Origin: Lachnoclostridium sp. UBA739
Lineage (GTDB): Bacteria; Bacillota_A; Clostridia; Lachnospirales; Lachnospiraceae
Direction: 5' to 3'
Assembly: GCA_002297865.1 (NCBI GenBank)
Contig: DBKX01000126.1
Coordinates: forward strand, 1 to 18,008
Length of the DNA stretch: 18,008 nt
Below, in pieces: positions 1-9,600 of this stretch (position 1 is its first letter; every line of letters starts with the position of its first letter). The position numbers and the translations under genes are program-made. Under the pieces are notes generated by a model. That model was given only the letters and a program-made list of their open reading frames with translations, was not told the origin of the DNA and searched no databases.

Positions 1-3000
1 AGAGAAAAGACAGTAGTAGAACTGTTCGAGGAACAAGTAAGGAAAACACCAGACAAAACCGCAGTTGTATTTGAAGGAAATGCACTTTCTTACAGCGATC
101 TGAATAAGAAGAGCAATGCATTGGCAAATGTATTAAGAAAGAAAGGCATTGTTCCAGGAGATTTCGTGGGAATCATTGCTGAGAGAAGTATAGAAGTTAT
201 CATTGCAGTCTGTGCAATACTAAAAGCAGGAGGGGCCTATCTTCCGATTGATGATGCTTACCCGAACGAACGTAAGTTGGCTGTAATGGATAATTGCAGG
301 ATTAAGGCACTTATTCATTATAAAGGAAGGATACCTGCGAATCTTGATGTTCCAATTATTTCATTGGAGAACATAGATGAGTTTGGAGAAACTTATGAAA
401 ATCCTGTCAGAGTAAATCAACCAAATGATCTTGCATACTGCATCTATACATCAGGAACGACAGGAAAGGGGAAGGGAGTTCTAATTGAACATCATAACAT
501 CGTAAAGCTAGTGATGAATCAAGATTATACAACGTTAGACGAACATACCGTTGTATTACAGACAGGCCAGCTTGCATTTGATGCCTCTACATTTGAAATT
601 TGGGGAACACTGCTGAATGGCGGAACTGTGCATCTTATACCAGAAGAAACATTGTTAGATACACATAGATTAAAAACATATATGGTATCAAATAAAATTA
701 ATACTATGTTCATGACAACAGCATTGTTTAATCAGCTGATCATGGATGATGCGTCATTCTTTGATTCTTTAGAACATTTAATGTTTGGAGGAGAGAAAAC
801 TTCAGAGAAATGTGTACAGATTTTAGTACAACGAAATACGGTCCATGATTTTAGAAATGTATACGGTCCGACTGAAACAACAACATTCGCAACACATTAT
901 AGAATAAAGGCTGACAATAGAACAAAGACACCAATAGGACGGCCTATATCCAATACGCAGACCTATGTCATGAATGGAGATAAGCTTTGTGGAATTGGAG
1001 TACCTGGTGAATTGTGTATAGCTGGAGATGGTGTCGCAAGAGGATATTTGAATAACCCTGAACTGACAGCAGAGAAATTCGTAGAAAATCCTTATGGAGA
1101 AGGAAAGATGTATCGTTCGGGAGATCTTGTGAGATGGTTACCAGATGGAAATATTGAGTTTCTAGGAAGAATCGATGAACAGGTTAAGATACGAGGATTC
1201 CGAATTGAACTTGGAGAGATTGAGAGCCGAATTCGAGAGATAGAAGGAGTAAAAGACAGCGCAGTCATAGCCAGAGAGGATGCCGGTGGGGATAAGGCGA
1301 TTTATGCATACTATACTGGAAGTGAAGTCAGCGTGTCGGATATTAGAGACAGGCTTAGAGAGGTGTTGCCAGAATATATGATTCCTGCCTATATGATGGA
1401 AATTGACAGCATTCCTGTAACCCGTAATGGAAAGCTTGACAAAAAAGCACTGCCTGATATTGAGGCAAAAACAAACAGTGAGTATGTTGCACCACGAAAC
1501 AAAAAGGAAGAGATTATCTGCAAGATATTTGAAGAAATCTTGAATGTGGAGAAAGTTGGAATCAGGGACAGCTTCCTTGAACTTGGTGGACATTCTTTAA
1601 AAGCGACTCATCTTGCCAATCGGATAGAACTTGATACTGGAGTACGAATTGCAATAAAGGATATATTAACCAATGCTACCCCTGAAAAACTGGTGAAACT
1701 TTTGGAATGTAGCAAAGGAGAAGAATATGAACCGATTCTGAAAGCAGAGGTAAAAGAATACTATCCTATGTCAGAGGTGCAGAAACGTCTATTCATACTT
1801 GCACAGATGGATGAAATGAGTGTGAGTTACAATGTTCCGTATTGTTTCAGATTGTGTAATGGAATGCCTGATGAAGAAAGACTAAACAGCGCATTGCAGA
1901 AGCTGGCAGAACGACATGAAAGCTTAAGAACAGGTTTGTGTGCAGTAGATGGTGAGTTTAGACAGATTGTTTATCCACATGTAGATTTTAAACTTATAGT
2001 TAAAACCTTGGAAAAAGGTGAGATAAAGGACGAATTTGAAAACTTTATAAGACCATTTGATTTAGAATTACCACCATTGTTACGGGCAGAGCTGGTAAAA
2101 AATACGGCTAGTGAAGGCTGGTTATTACTAGATTTCCATCACAGTATTGTGGATGGTTACAGTATAAAACAGCTTCTAAAGGAGTTAGGAGATTTATATG
2201 ATGGTAAGTATATTTCCGAACCTGCCTTACAATATAAAGATTATTCAGAATGGCTTACAAAGCGAGATATAAGTTCACAAGGAGTATTTTGGAAAAAGAC
2301 TTTTGAGACTATGCTTGAAGACAAAGAGCTTCCAACGGATATACGAAGGTCAGACAGTACGGAACAAAATGCCTCAGTGGTAAAAAGAAAGATGGACTGG
2401 CTTGATTCGAAACAGGTTGACAAGATTTGTAGTGACCACGGAATTACAGCGCATATGTTTTTTATATCAATTTTATCCATGTTGCTTGCAAGATATTATG
2501 ATTGCGAGGATGTCGTTGTGGGAATACCAGCGTCATGTAGAGTTCATCCAGATACCGAAAAGATAGTTGGAATGCTAGTAAATACTCTACCTGTAAGGTT
2601 AAAACCAGTAAGAAACATGCGTTTCTCAGAGTATATTGAGAATACACGAAATGTATTAGCAAATGCGCTTACGAATCAAGAGTATCCATTTAATGCAATA
2701 GTGGAAGATAGTTGTGTAAAGCGTTCCAAAGGAAAAAATCCTTTGTTTGATGTATTTTTTAACTATTTTGATCAAAACTTTTCGGAGAACATTACTACCC
2801 GCGATTTCACAGCAGAACCATATGAAATTGACTATGTCGTAGATAAATTTGATTTGGTGTTTGATGTAATAGTGAAAGATGGTGTATATTCGCTAGATAT
2901 TACCTACAAAACAGGACTCTATTTTGAGAAGACTATACAACAGATGTCAGAACATTATGTTAATTTGATAAGATGGGCTTTAAAACATGAATTTGACACG

Positions 3001-5334
3001 ATAGTTCATGCAGAGATGCTTTCGGAAACAGAAAAATTTCATCAGGGAACGAAGAAGAAATTTGATACTACATTAACTTTCCCTGATATGCTTCGAGCAA
3101 AAGTTGAGATTTGTGGTGAAAAAACAGCTCTTGTATGTCGTGAGCAAAGTATGAGTTATCAGCAGCTGCTGAAAGAGAGTAGTGCAGTTGCGGCAGCAAT
3201 TTGTGAATTTGATTTTGGTGCAGAGAATATTGTTGGAGTAATGGCAAAACCAGGATTTGGAATGTTTGTTGGAGCGATTGCAGTTATGCTGTCTGGTAAT
3301 GCATATATGCCAATCGATCCAGATTATCCAGATGAAAGAATCCGTTATATGCTTCATCAGAGTGGATGCAAACTGGTACTTGTAGAAGAAGGGGCGAAGG
3401 ATTTTCATTTAGATTCGGATATACATGCGATGTACATAGAAGAAGCGGTACAGCATGTACAATGCAATCTTCCAGAAATCAAACCAGAACAACTGGCATA
3501 TGTCATATTTACATCAGGTTCTTCGGGACAGCCAAAAGGTGTTATGATTGAGCACCGTTCCTTGGCAAACATGATTCAGTGGAACAATGATTACTATCAT
3601 CTAACAGACAAGGATAAGACCACTAAATATGCTGGCTTTGGCTTTGATGCTTCTGTACATGAAATGTATCCTCCGCTAGCAGCTGGTGCTGAAATTCATA
3701 TTATACCAGAAGAACTTCGTTTGGATATACGAGGAATATGTAGTTATATAGACAATCATTATATAAACATAGGTTTCTTCCCTACACCGATATGCGAATT
3801 AGTGTCAAAGGAAAAATGTAAAGCATTGAAAATGGTCATTACAGGTGGGGACAGACTGAAAAGCTATTCGAAAGACTATACAATATACAACAATTATGGG
3901 CCGACAGAATGTACCGTTCTTACGACAGTCTTTGCGGTTGACAAAGCGTGGGACAGTATTCCTATTGGTAAACCAATTGCTAATACAGAAATTTATATCG
4001 TAAATGATTTTGGTCAACTTCAACCTACTGGCCTTCCAGGTGAGATATGGATTGGAGGAGCAGGGTTAGCAAGAGGATATATAAATGATGAAAAAAGAAC
4101 TGCGGAGCGTTTTATACCGAATCCATTTAGGAAAGGTGAAAGGCTGTACAGAACGGGTGATATTGGAAGGTGGCTGCCTGACGGCAATATTGAGTATTTA
4201 GGTAGAAATGATAATCAGGTAAAAGTAAGAGGAAATAGAATAGAACTGGGAGAAGTCGAGTCTGTCTGCACGAGTCGATGTGGCCTGACACAGTGTGTTG
4301 CAGTAGTTGATAACAGTACAGGTTCTGACAGAATCGTATTGTTTTATATGGCTAATGAAGATGTAAATCCTACAGAAGTAAGAAAAATACTTAGTGATTG
4401 TCTCCCTTACTATATGATTCCAGATGTATGGATTAGGCGTGATAGTTTTCCTTATTCACCGAATGGAAAATTAGATAGAAATAAATTAAAAGTCGAAGCA
4501 ACAGAGGTAACGTTAGAAAAAACTTCAGTATCAGATTATGTTACTCAGAAACGCCAATTGACACAATACGAAAAGGTAGTTGAAGACGTATGGAGAAATG
4601 TACTTGGATTAGACAACATAGGGCTAAACGATAACTTTTTTGAAGTTGGTGGAACATCGCTTACATTGGTGTCTGTGCTTACTGGACTTGGACAAGACTT
4701 CCCAGGAGTTTTGAAGATTGCGGATTTATTCGCTAATCCGACGATAGAACAGTTAGCAGGATATATAGAGAGAAGTACAATAAAAACAAATCGTCACATT
4801 CTACGAGCTGTAAAACTGGCGAAAAATTGTTTTGGAGGCACAAGAGAAGCACAGTATCATTCAATAATCACTGGCAATATTCCAGAAGACTTTACGAATA
4901 AGTTTCGAGCAGCAGTGCTTTTTGCGGTTTCTAGATTCGCAGGGAACAAGTTTACATGTGTAGAAGAAAAAATTGCTGAAGATAGATATAAAACAGTAGA
5001 ATGTGATTTGACAGAAGTTATGACTTTGGAAGAAACAGAAAGAAAGACTATATTTTCTGAAGAAGATTGGAGATTGGAACATGCAATAAAAAATCCTTCA
5101 GAAGGTATGTGTACCATTGGTATATATGTCGGAGATGTTAGTGAAATATCACAGGCAGAACAACACCAAATTGCTAAAATTTTCGATATATGGCTACAAG
5201 CTGATATAAGACAAGATGGTATACATATATGGTTGAAGAAGAACAGAAAAGAATTAAACGGTACAAAAACACAACAGCTGATGAGACTAATTACAGGTGT
5301 TGTAAATGCTGTTGCTGGTAATAAATCAAAGTAA
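1..5334 (+). CDS. Non-ribosomal peptide synthetase, 5'-partial (A1-PCP1-C-A2-PCP2-X)
   Basis: The frame is open from base 1, so the gene begins upstream; the first ATG at 121 falls inside an adenylation domain and is not the start. 1777 residues are visible, numbered from base 1. A1 has TSGTTG at 150-155, FDAS at 193-196, YGPTE at 288-292 and the A10 lysine K478. PCP1 has LGGHS with phosphopantetheine serine S532. The condensation domain (about 587-1000) has an intact HHSIVDG at 713-719, so it should form a peptide bond. A2 has TSGSSGQPKG at 1171-1180, FDAS at 1215-1218, YGPTE at 1299-1303 and K1490. PCP2 carries GGTS with S1553. Residues 1597-1777 form an extra C-terminal region (see findings). 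The role is activating and joining two amino acids before PKS extension. By my alignment the pocket codes are about DAFFMGVTFK (A1, aliphatic residue likely) and DAHFIGNVLK (A2, no call). There is no epimerase or thioesterase. A condensation domain probably lies just upstream. Confidence 0.96.
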   Translation, partial: REKTVVELFEEQVRKTPDKTAVVFEGNALSYSDLNKKSNALANVLRKKGIVPGDFVGIIAERSIEVIIAVCAILKAGGAYLPIDDAYPNERKLAVMDNCRIKALIHYKGRIPANLDVPIISLENIDEFGETYENPVRVNQPNDLAYCIYTSGTTGKGKGVLIEHHNIVKLVMNQDYTTLDEHTVVLQTGQLAFDASTFEIWGTLLNGGTVHLIPEETLLDTHRLKTYMVSNKINTMFMTTALFNQLIMDDASFFDSLEHLMFGGEKTSEKCVQILVQRNTVHDFRNVYGPTETTTFATHYRIKADNRTKTPIGRPISNTQTYVMNGDKLCGIGVPGELCIAGDGVARGYLNNPELTAEKFVENPYGEGKMYRSGDLVRWLPDGNIEFLGRIDEQVKIRGFRIELGEIESRIREIEGVKDSAVIAREDAGGDKAIYAYYTGSEVSVSDIRDRLREVLPEYMIPAYMMEIDSIPVTRNGKLDKKALPDIEAKTNSEYVAPRNKKEEIICKIFEEILNVEKVGIRDSFLELGGHSLKATHLANRIELDTGVRIAIKDILTNATPEKLVKLLECSKGEEYEPILKAEVKEYYPMSEVQKRLFILAQMDEMSVSYNVPYCFRLCNGMPDEERLNSALQKLAERHESLRTGLCAVDGEFRQIVYPHVDFKLIVKTLEKGEIKDEFENFIRPFDLELPPLLRAELVKNTASEGWLLLDFHHSIVDGYSIKQLLKELGDLYDGKYISEPALQYKDYSEWLTKRDISSQGVFWKKTFETMLEDKELPTDIRRSDSTEQNASVVKRKMDWLDSKQVDKICSDHGITAHMFFISILSMLLARYYDCEDVVVGIPASCRVHPDTEKIVGMLVNTLPVRLKPVRNMRFSEYIENTRNVLANALTNQEYPFNAIVEDSCVKRSKGKNPLFDVFFNYFDQNFSENITTRDFTAEPYEIDYVVDKFDLVFDVIVKDGVYSLDITYKTGLYFEKTIQQMSEHYVNLIRWALKHEFDTIVHAEMLSETEKFHQGTKKKFDTTLTFPDMLRAKVEICGEKTALVCREQSMSYQQLLKESSAVAAAICEFDFGAENIVGVMAKPGFGMFVGAIAVMLSGNAYMPIDPDYPDERIRYMLHQSGCKLVLVEEGAKDFHLDSDIHAMYIEEAVQHVQCNLPEIKPEQLAYVIFTSGSSGQPKGVMIEHRSLANMIQWNNDYYHLTDKDKTTKYAGFGFDASVHEMYPPLAAGAEIHIIPEELRLDIRGICSYIDNHYINIGFFPTPICELVSKEKCKALKMVITGGDRLKSYSKDYTIYNNYGPTECTVLTTVFAVDKAWDSIPIGKPIANTEIYIVNDFGQLQPTGLPGEIWIGGAGLARGYINDEKRTAERFIPNPFRKGERLYRTGDIGRWLPDGNIEYLGRNDNQVKVRGNRIELGEVESVCTSRCGLTQCVAVVDNSTGSDRIVLFYMANEDVNPTEVRKILSDCLPYYMIPDVWIRRDSFPYSPNGKLDRNKLKVEATEVTLEKTSVSDYVTQKRQLTQYEKVVEDVWRNVLGLDNIGLNDNFFEVGGTSLTLVSVLTGLGQDFPGVLKIADLFANPTIEQLAGYIERSTIKTNRHILRAVKLAKNCFGGTREAQYHSIITGNIPEDFTNKFRAAVLFAVSRFAGNKFTCVEEKIAEDRYKTVECDLTEVMTLEETERKTIFSEEDWRLEHAIKNPSEGMCTIGIYVGDVSEISQAEQHQIAKIFDIWLQADIRQDGIHIWLKKNRKELNGTKTQQLMRLITGVVNAVAGNKSK

Positions 5335-5370
5335 AGGAGGACACCTGATAAATTTCGGTGTGAAAAAAAA
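5333..5370 (+). promoter_or_regulatory. Ribosome binding site with intervening hairpin for the acyltransferase gene
   Basis: A strong Shine-Dalgarno AAAGGAGG (5333-5340) overlaps the NRPS stop codon TAA (5332-5334), but it lies 30 bases before the ATG at 5371. No alternative ATG, GTG or TTG occurs in frame between them. The gap holds an inverted repeat, ACACC (5341-5345) and GGTGT (5357-5361), with an 11-base loop. If it folds, the effective distance from GGAGG to AUG becomes 9 bases. The fold is inferred; the stem is only 5 base pairs. Confidence 0.5.
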
Positions 5371-6585
5371 ATGAAGATTAAAGCTGTATTAATGCCAGGG
5401 CAGGGAAGTGCCTATGTTGGAATGGGAAAGACACTTTGCGAAAAATACGAGATAGCCAGAAAAACATTTGAAGAAGCAAGTGAGGCAATTTCCTGTGATT
5501 TAAAGAAAATGTGTTTCGTAGGAGATTTCTCTGAAATTGTGAAAACGGAAAATTCACAGCCAGCAATCTTGACTACAAGTGTGGCTGCGTTCCGTGTTCT
5601 TCAGGAAAACACAGATATTAAGCCTCATTATTATGCAGGTCATAGTTTAGGAGAATTTTCTGCACTTACTTGTGCAGAAGCGATTGATTTAGCTGATGCA
5701 GTAAGACTTGTTAGAAAAAGAGGAGAACTTATGGCAACAGCAGTCAAAGATACAGAAGGATTGATGACCGCTGTTGGAAAATTACCTATGGAGATGGTTG
5801 CTGAGGTATGTAACCGTATTTCAGAACCTGGAAATATTGTATGTATTTCAAATTATAATTCAGCTAAACAGAATGTAATATCAGGTAATCAGGCGGCAGT
5901 TATAGAAGCAGAAAAGCAGTTTTCTGCTATGGGAGCATCACTTAAGAGGCTGAATGTAAGTGCGCCTTTCCACTCTCCACTTATGCAACCTGCAGCAGAA
6001 GAGTTCAAACAAGTTCTTAAGGAATATGAATTTAGGAAACCAATCGTTCCTGTACTTTCTAATGTTACAGCAAGACCTCATGTAGCGGAGGAAATAAAAG
6101 AAAAACTTGCCGAGCAAATCGTATCACCTGTTCGTTGGGAGGAATCTATGGAGTATCTTAAGGAACAGAAGATAAGAATGGCAATTGAAGTGGGTCCAGG
6201 TAAGGTTCTAAAAAACCTTATGCGTGCAAACTTCAGTAATGTTAAGGCATTATCTTACGATGTATCAGATGATGCATTTGAGATTGAGAAACTGGTACTT
6301 CTAGACAAAGCTGTTCCATTTGTTTCACGATGTATGGGATTGGCAGTAGCGTCAAAGAACTTATGCACAGATAATTCCTATTATGAACAGCATGTTGTAG
6401 TTCCTTATCGTAAACTTCAAGATATGCAAGAAAAAATAGAGAAAGAGGAAAGACAAGCCTCTATGGATGAAGCAAGGGATGCAAAGGAATTACTTGTTGA
6501 GATACTAAATGCAAAAATGGTTGATAAAGCAGAAATTGAACAGAAATTAAATCGTCTTTTTATTGATACAGAAGTAACTGTCTAA
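5371..6585 (+). CDS. Discrete malonyl-CoA:ACP acyltransferase (trans-AT), C-terminally extended
   Basis: This FabD-family acyltransferase would load malonyl units onto the carrier proteins of the two AT-less PKS modules downstream. The protein has 404 residues. The N-terminal PGQGS (9-13) forms the oxyanion-side loop, GHSLGE has the nucleophile S92, R117 fits the malonyl-carboxylate-binding arginine, and APFHSPLM has the catalytic H201. FabD-type enzymes are usually about 290-320 residues; the AT core here ends near residue 295. About 105 further residues follow, including a segment around 320-350 (RCMGLAVASKN, YYEQHVVVPYRKL) and a charged, probably helical tail. Similar tails seem to occur on other Firmicute trans-ATs (from memory, not checked), so the tail may serve partner recognition. 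The start is the only in-frame start codon after the NRPS stop, and its ribosome site overlaps that stop, which suggests translational coupling. A hydrolytic (acyl-hydrolase) AT variant is less likely because R117 is present. Confidence 0.95.
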   Translation: MKIKAVLMPGQGSAYVGMGKTLCEKYEIARKTFEEASEAISCDLKKMCFVGDFSEIVKTENSQPAILTTSVAAFRVLQENTDIKPHYYAGHSLGEFSALTCAEAIDLADAVRLVRKRGELMATAVKDTEGLMTAVGKLPMEMVAEVCNRISEPGNIVCISNYNSAKQNVISGNQAAVIEAEKQFSAMGASLKRLNVSAPFHSPLMQPAAEEFKQVLKEYEFRKPIVPVLSNVTARPHVAEEIKEKLAEQIVSPVRWEESMEYLKEQKIRMAIEVGPGKVLKNLMRANFSNVKALSYDVSDDAFEIEKLVLLDKAVPFVSRCMGLAVASKNLCTDNSYYEQHVVVPYRKLQDMQEKIEKEERQASMDEARDAKELLVEILNAKMVDKAEIEQKLNRLFIDTEVTV

Positions 6586-6633
6586 AATAAATGTTTCAAA
6601 TTGCAACAAGTATAACAAAAGAAGGAAGGTACA

Positions 6634-9600
6634 ATGAAGAATAGTGAAATCTACCTAGATATTTTTAATGAAACAGCCATGACATCGGAAAATTATGTCT
6701 GTATAGAAGAAGAACTGGGCGAAAATTCCGAGGATATCGCGATTGTTGGTATGGCAGTGAAAGTGGGTTCATGTCAAGATAATGAGGAGTTTTGGGAAGC
6801 ACTGAGCAGAGGAGAAGAATTAATTCGTGATTTTCCATCCTGGCGTGCAGATGATATTAGACCTTTTTGCAACCAGCTCAGCAGAAAATGTGAGAAATTT
6901 GGAAGGGAATGTTTCTTGGAACATATAGATTTGTTCAGTCCAGAGTTTTTTCATATGCTACCAAAAGATGCGGCTTTAATTGATCCAGCACAAAGAATGT
7001 TCCTTATGACTGCTTGGAGTGCACTTGAAGACGCATGCTTGTCTGCAAAAAAAATAGATGGGACAGATACAGGAGTTTATGTCGGATATACATCACCAAC
7101 CGAGAATTACAGTGAGATTTTGGCACAATCTGATCCAGAGTATGCGGACAGAGCCATTCCAGGAAAAGTCAACTCTATCATTGCAAGTCGCTTAAGTTAC
7201 TGGCTTAATTTAAAGGGACCTGCTGTTATGGTGGATACGGCATGTTCATCATCCTTAGCGGCTGTTCATGCGGCCTGTAGTGCAATACATCAAGGCGATT
7301 GCAAACAAGCGATAGTTGGCAGTGTGAAAATTAATTTGATGCCATTAGTGAGTAGTGGTGAGAATAGCGTATCTGTTATATCAACAGATGGAAGTACAAG
7401 AACATTTGATGTGAAGGCCAATGGTACAAATCCTGGAGAGGGTGTAGCAGCTTTGGTTTTGAAACCATTGAATGAGGCAGAGAAGGACAAGGATAGAATA
7501 TATGCTGTGATTAAGGGAAGTGCATTAAATCAAGATGGTACTTCCGTTGGTATTACAGCACCGAATGCAGATGCGCAGGAGGAAGTTATCGTAAAAGCCT
7601 GGGAGAATGCAAGGATAAATCCAGAGCAGGTATCCTATATAGAGGCACATGGCACAGCGACGAAACTGGGAGATCCAGTAGAACTAACTGCAATGGATAG
7701 AGCTTTTCACAGATATACTGATAAAAAGCAGTTTTGCGCAGTTGGTTCTGTAAAGGCTAATTTAGGACATCTAGATTGTGCTTCTGGAATATTTGGATTG
7801 ATTAAGTGCGTTCTTGAGTTAAGACATAAAACCTTACTTCCACAGATTAATTTTGCAAGTCCAAATAAAGAGATCGATTTTATATCTTCCGCTGTTTATG
7901 TTAATGAACAGGAAGCGTATTGGAATTCAGATGGTCCAAGGATTTGTGGAGTTAGCTCTTTTGGAATGAGTGGAACAAACTGCCATGTCGTTCTACAGGA
8001 ATACGAGAATGATAGGGAGACTTACGAATGTCTCCCGATGGTACTACCGCTATCAGCACGAAATGAAGAAGAACTGATAGAAACAGCTGAACTTTTCAGT
8101 AGTTGGGTGAAAAAAGAGGGAATAAGTCTATCAGATTGTATTTATTCTGCGTCGATTAGTAGAAGTGACTATGACGTTCGAGCTGCGGTGATAGTGAAGT
8201 CAATGGATGACATTGAAAATCTGTCAGAACAGGTACAAAATATATGTAGTAAGACAGGCACTATAGCTTCGAAGGAATTGGATGAGGAAGCAAAATTAAT
8301 TGTTCGTAAAGTGGTTTATGATAATAACGATAATTACGAAGATTTTCAGGAACTTTGCAGACTGTATCATGCAGGAGCAAATGTGGACTGGCAATCCCTT
8401 TATGAAACATTTCCAGTTACAAAAACATCCCTTCCTAGCTATCCGATGAAACTGCAGCGTTGTTGGGAAATGCCAGAAAATCATAACAAACAGGATAGGC
8501 AATATGAATATACAGAAAATGAACAGTTGATAGATACCTGCCTGATTTCCTCCCCACAATTAAATGTTTATAAAACAATTATGAGTGAGAGTACCCATAC
8601 TGAGGTCAGGGAACATATTATTGGTGATAAAAATGTACTGGCAGGTACTGTGTACGTTGAAATGCTTCGCTGTGCAGCCAAAAAGGTGCTAAAAAATGAT
8701 AAAATGCAAGTTGATAATCTGTTATTTATGAATGCAATGATCTTTGAAAAGGGGCAAACAAGAGAAGTACAGACAATATTGTACCTCAGAACGGATGATA
8801 AATACGATGTCACAATTCAGAGCAGACCAGTTGGTGAGGAAACGTGGGAGATTCATGCACAAGGTCAGGTTAGCGTATTGGCAGAAGAAAATCCAGAATC
8901 TGTAGATATAGAGAAGATGTTGCGAAGTATGGCTCAAAGACCACTCGAAAATGAGACTTCTCCAGTAGAGCAGCTTGTAACAACAGGGCCTAGATGGCAA
9001 GTTAATAGAGGATTATGGGTTGGCAATGAAGAGGCTGTTACGATGGCTGAGATAGACAGTAAATTTACAGATGAACTAAAAAAATATTATCTATATCCTT
9101 CCATGCTAGATGCTGCAGTGAACTGCAGTAGCGCTTTAAACGGAAATAATTTTTGTTTGCCTTATTACTATGGAACCCTTAAAATTTACGACAAAATACC
9201 TAAAAAGATATATTCTCATACCATTAGGAATGCAGCAGCATCTTCTTCAGATGGAGAACTAAATGTGTTTGATATTAGCATAGTTGATGAGTTTGGCAGA
9301 GTGATTGCCATAGTAAAGAACTATGCCATGAAGAAGGCAGGAGCAAGTCAGAAAAAACAATTTTATCAAAAAGAAGTTCCATGGATGCATACACTAAATT
9401 GGGTTAAAGAAACAACAGACTTTAAGGCTGCAAGACCAGAAAATGATGAAAAGGCAGTTATTGTAGTCAGAACAATTGATAATTGTAACGAGAGGTTGCT
9501 AGAAGAAATCAGAGATACCTTTAGAGGAAATATATATGAGTTAATTCTATGTGAATGGGAAATGAGGGACACAGCAAGAAAGTATTATAGTGCTCCAGGG

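Noticed and set aside
121..123. ATG at 121 as the start of the NRPS gene
   Set aside because: The frame is open to base 1 and the residues before 121 (VVELFEEQV, LSYSDL) are the normal beginning of an adenylation domain, so the gene starts upstream of the window.
3366..3551. 61-codon + strand reading frame
   Set aside because: It lies wholly inside the A2 domain in another frame, has an unusual Cys/Arg-rich composition and no gene-like context.
4857..5117. Antisense reading frames under the unexplained NRPS C-terminal region
   Set aside because: They are two overlapping antisense frames with no recognisable motif; the sense frame is continuous with the NRPS and ends at a well-placed stop, so the antisense frames are shadows.
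5362..5373. Programmed slippage at the nine-A run spanning the AT start codon
   Set aside because: The run precedes and includes the first base of ATG; slippage there would not give a longer or alternative coding frame, and a simple start explains it.
8536..8620. Embedded or remnant acyltransferase domain between KS and DH
   Set aside because: No GHSxG or AFHS-type motif occurs in either PKS; the KS linker passes directly into the DH, so both modules are truly AT-less.
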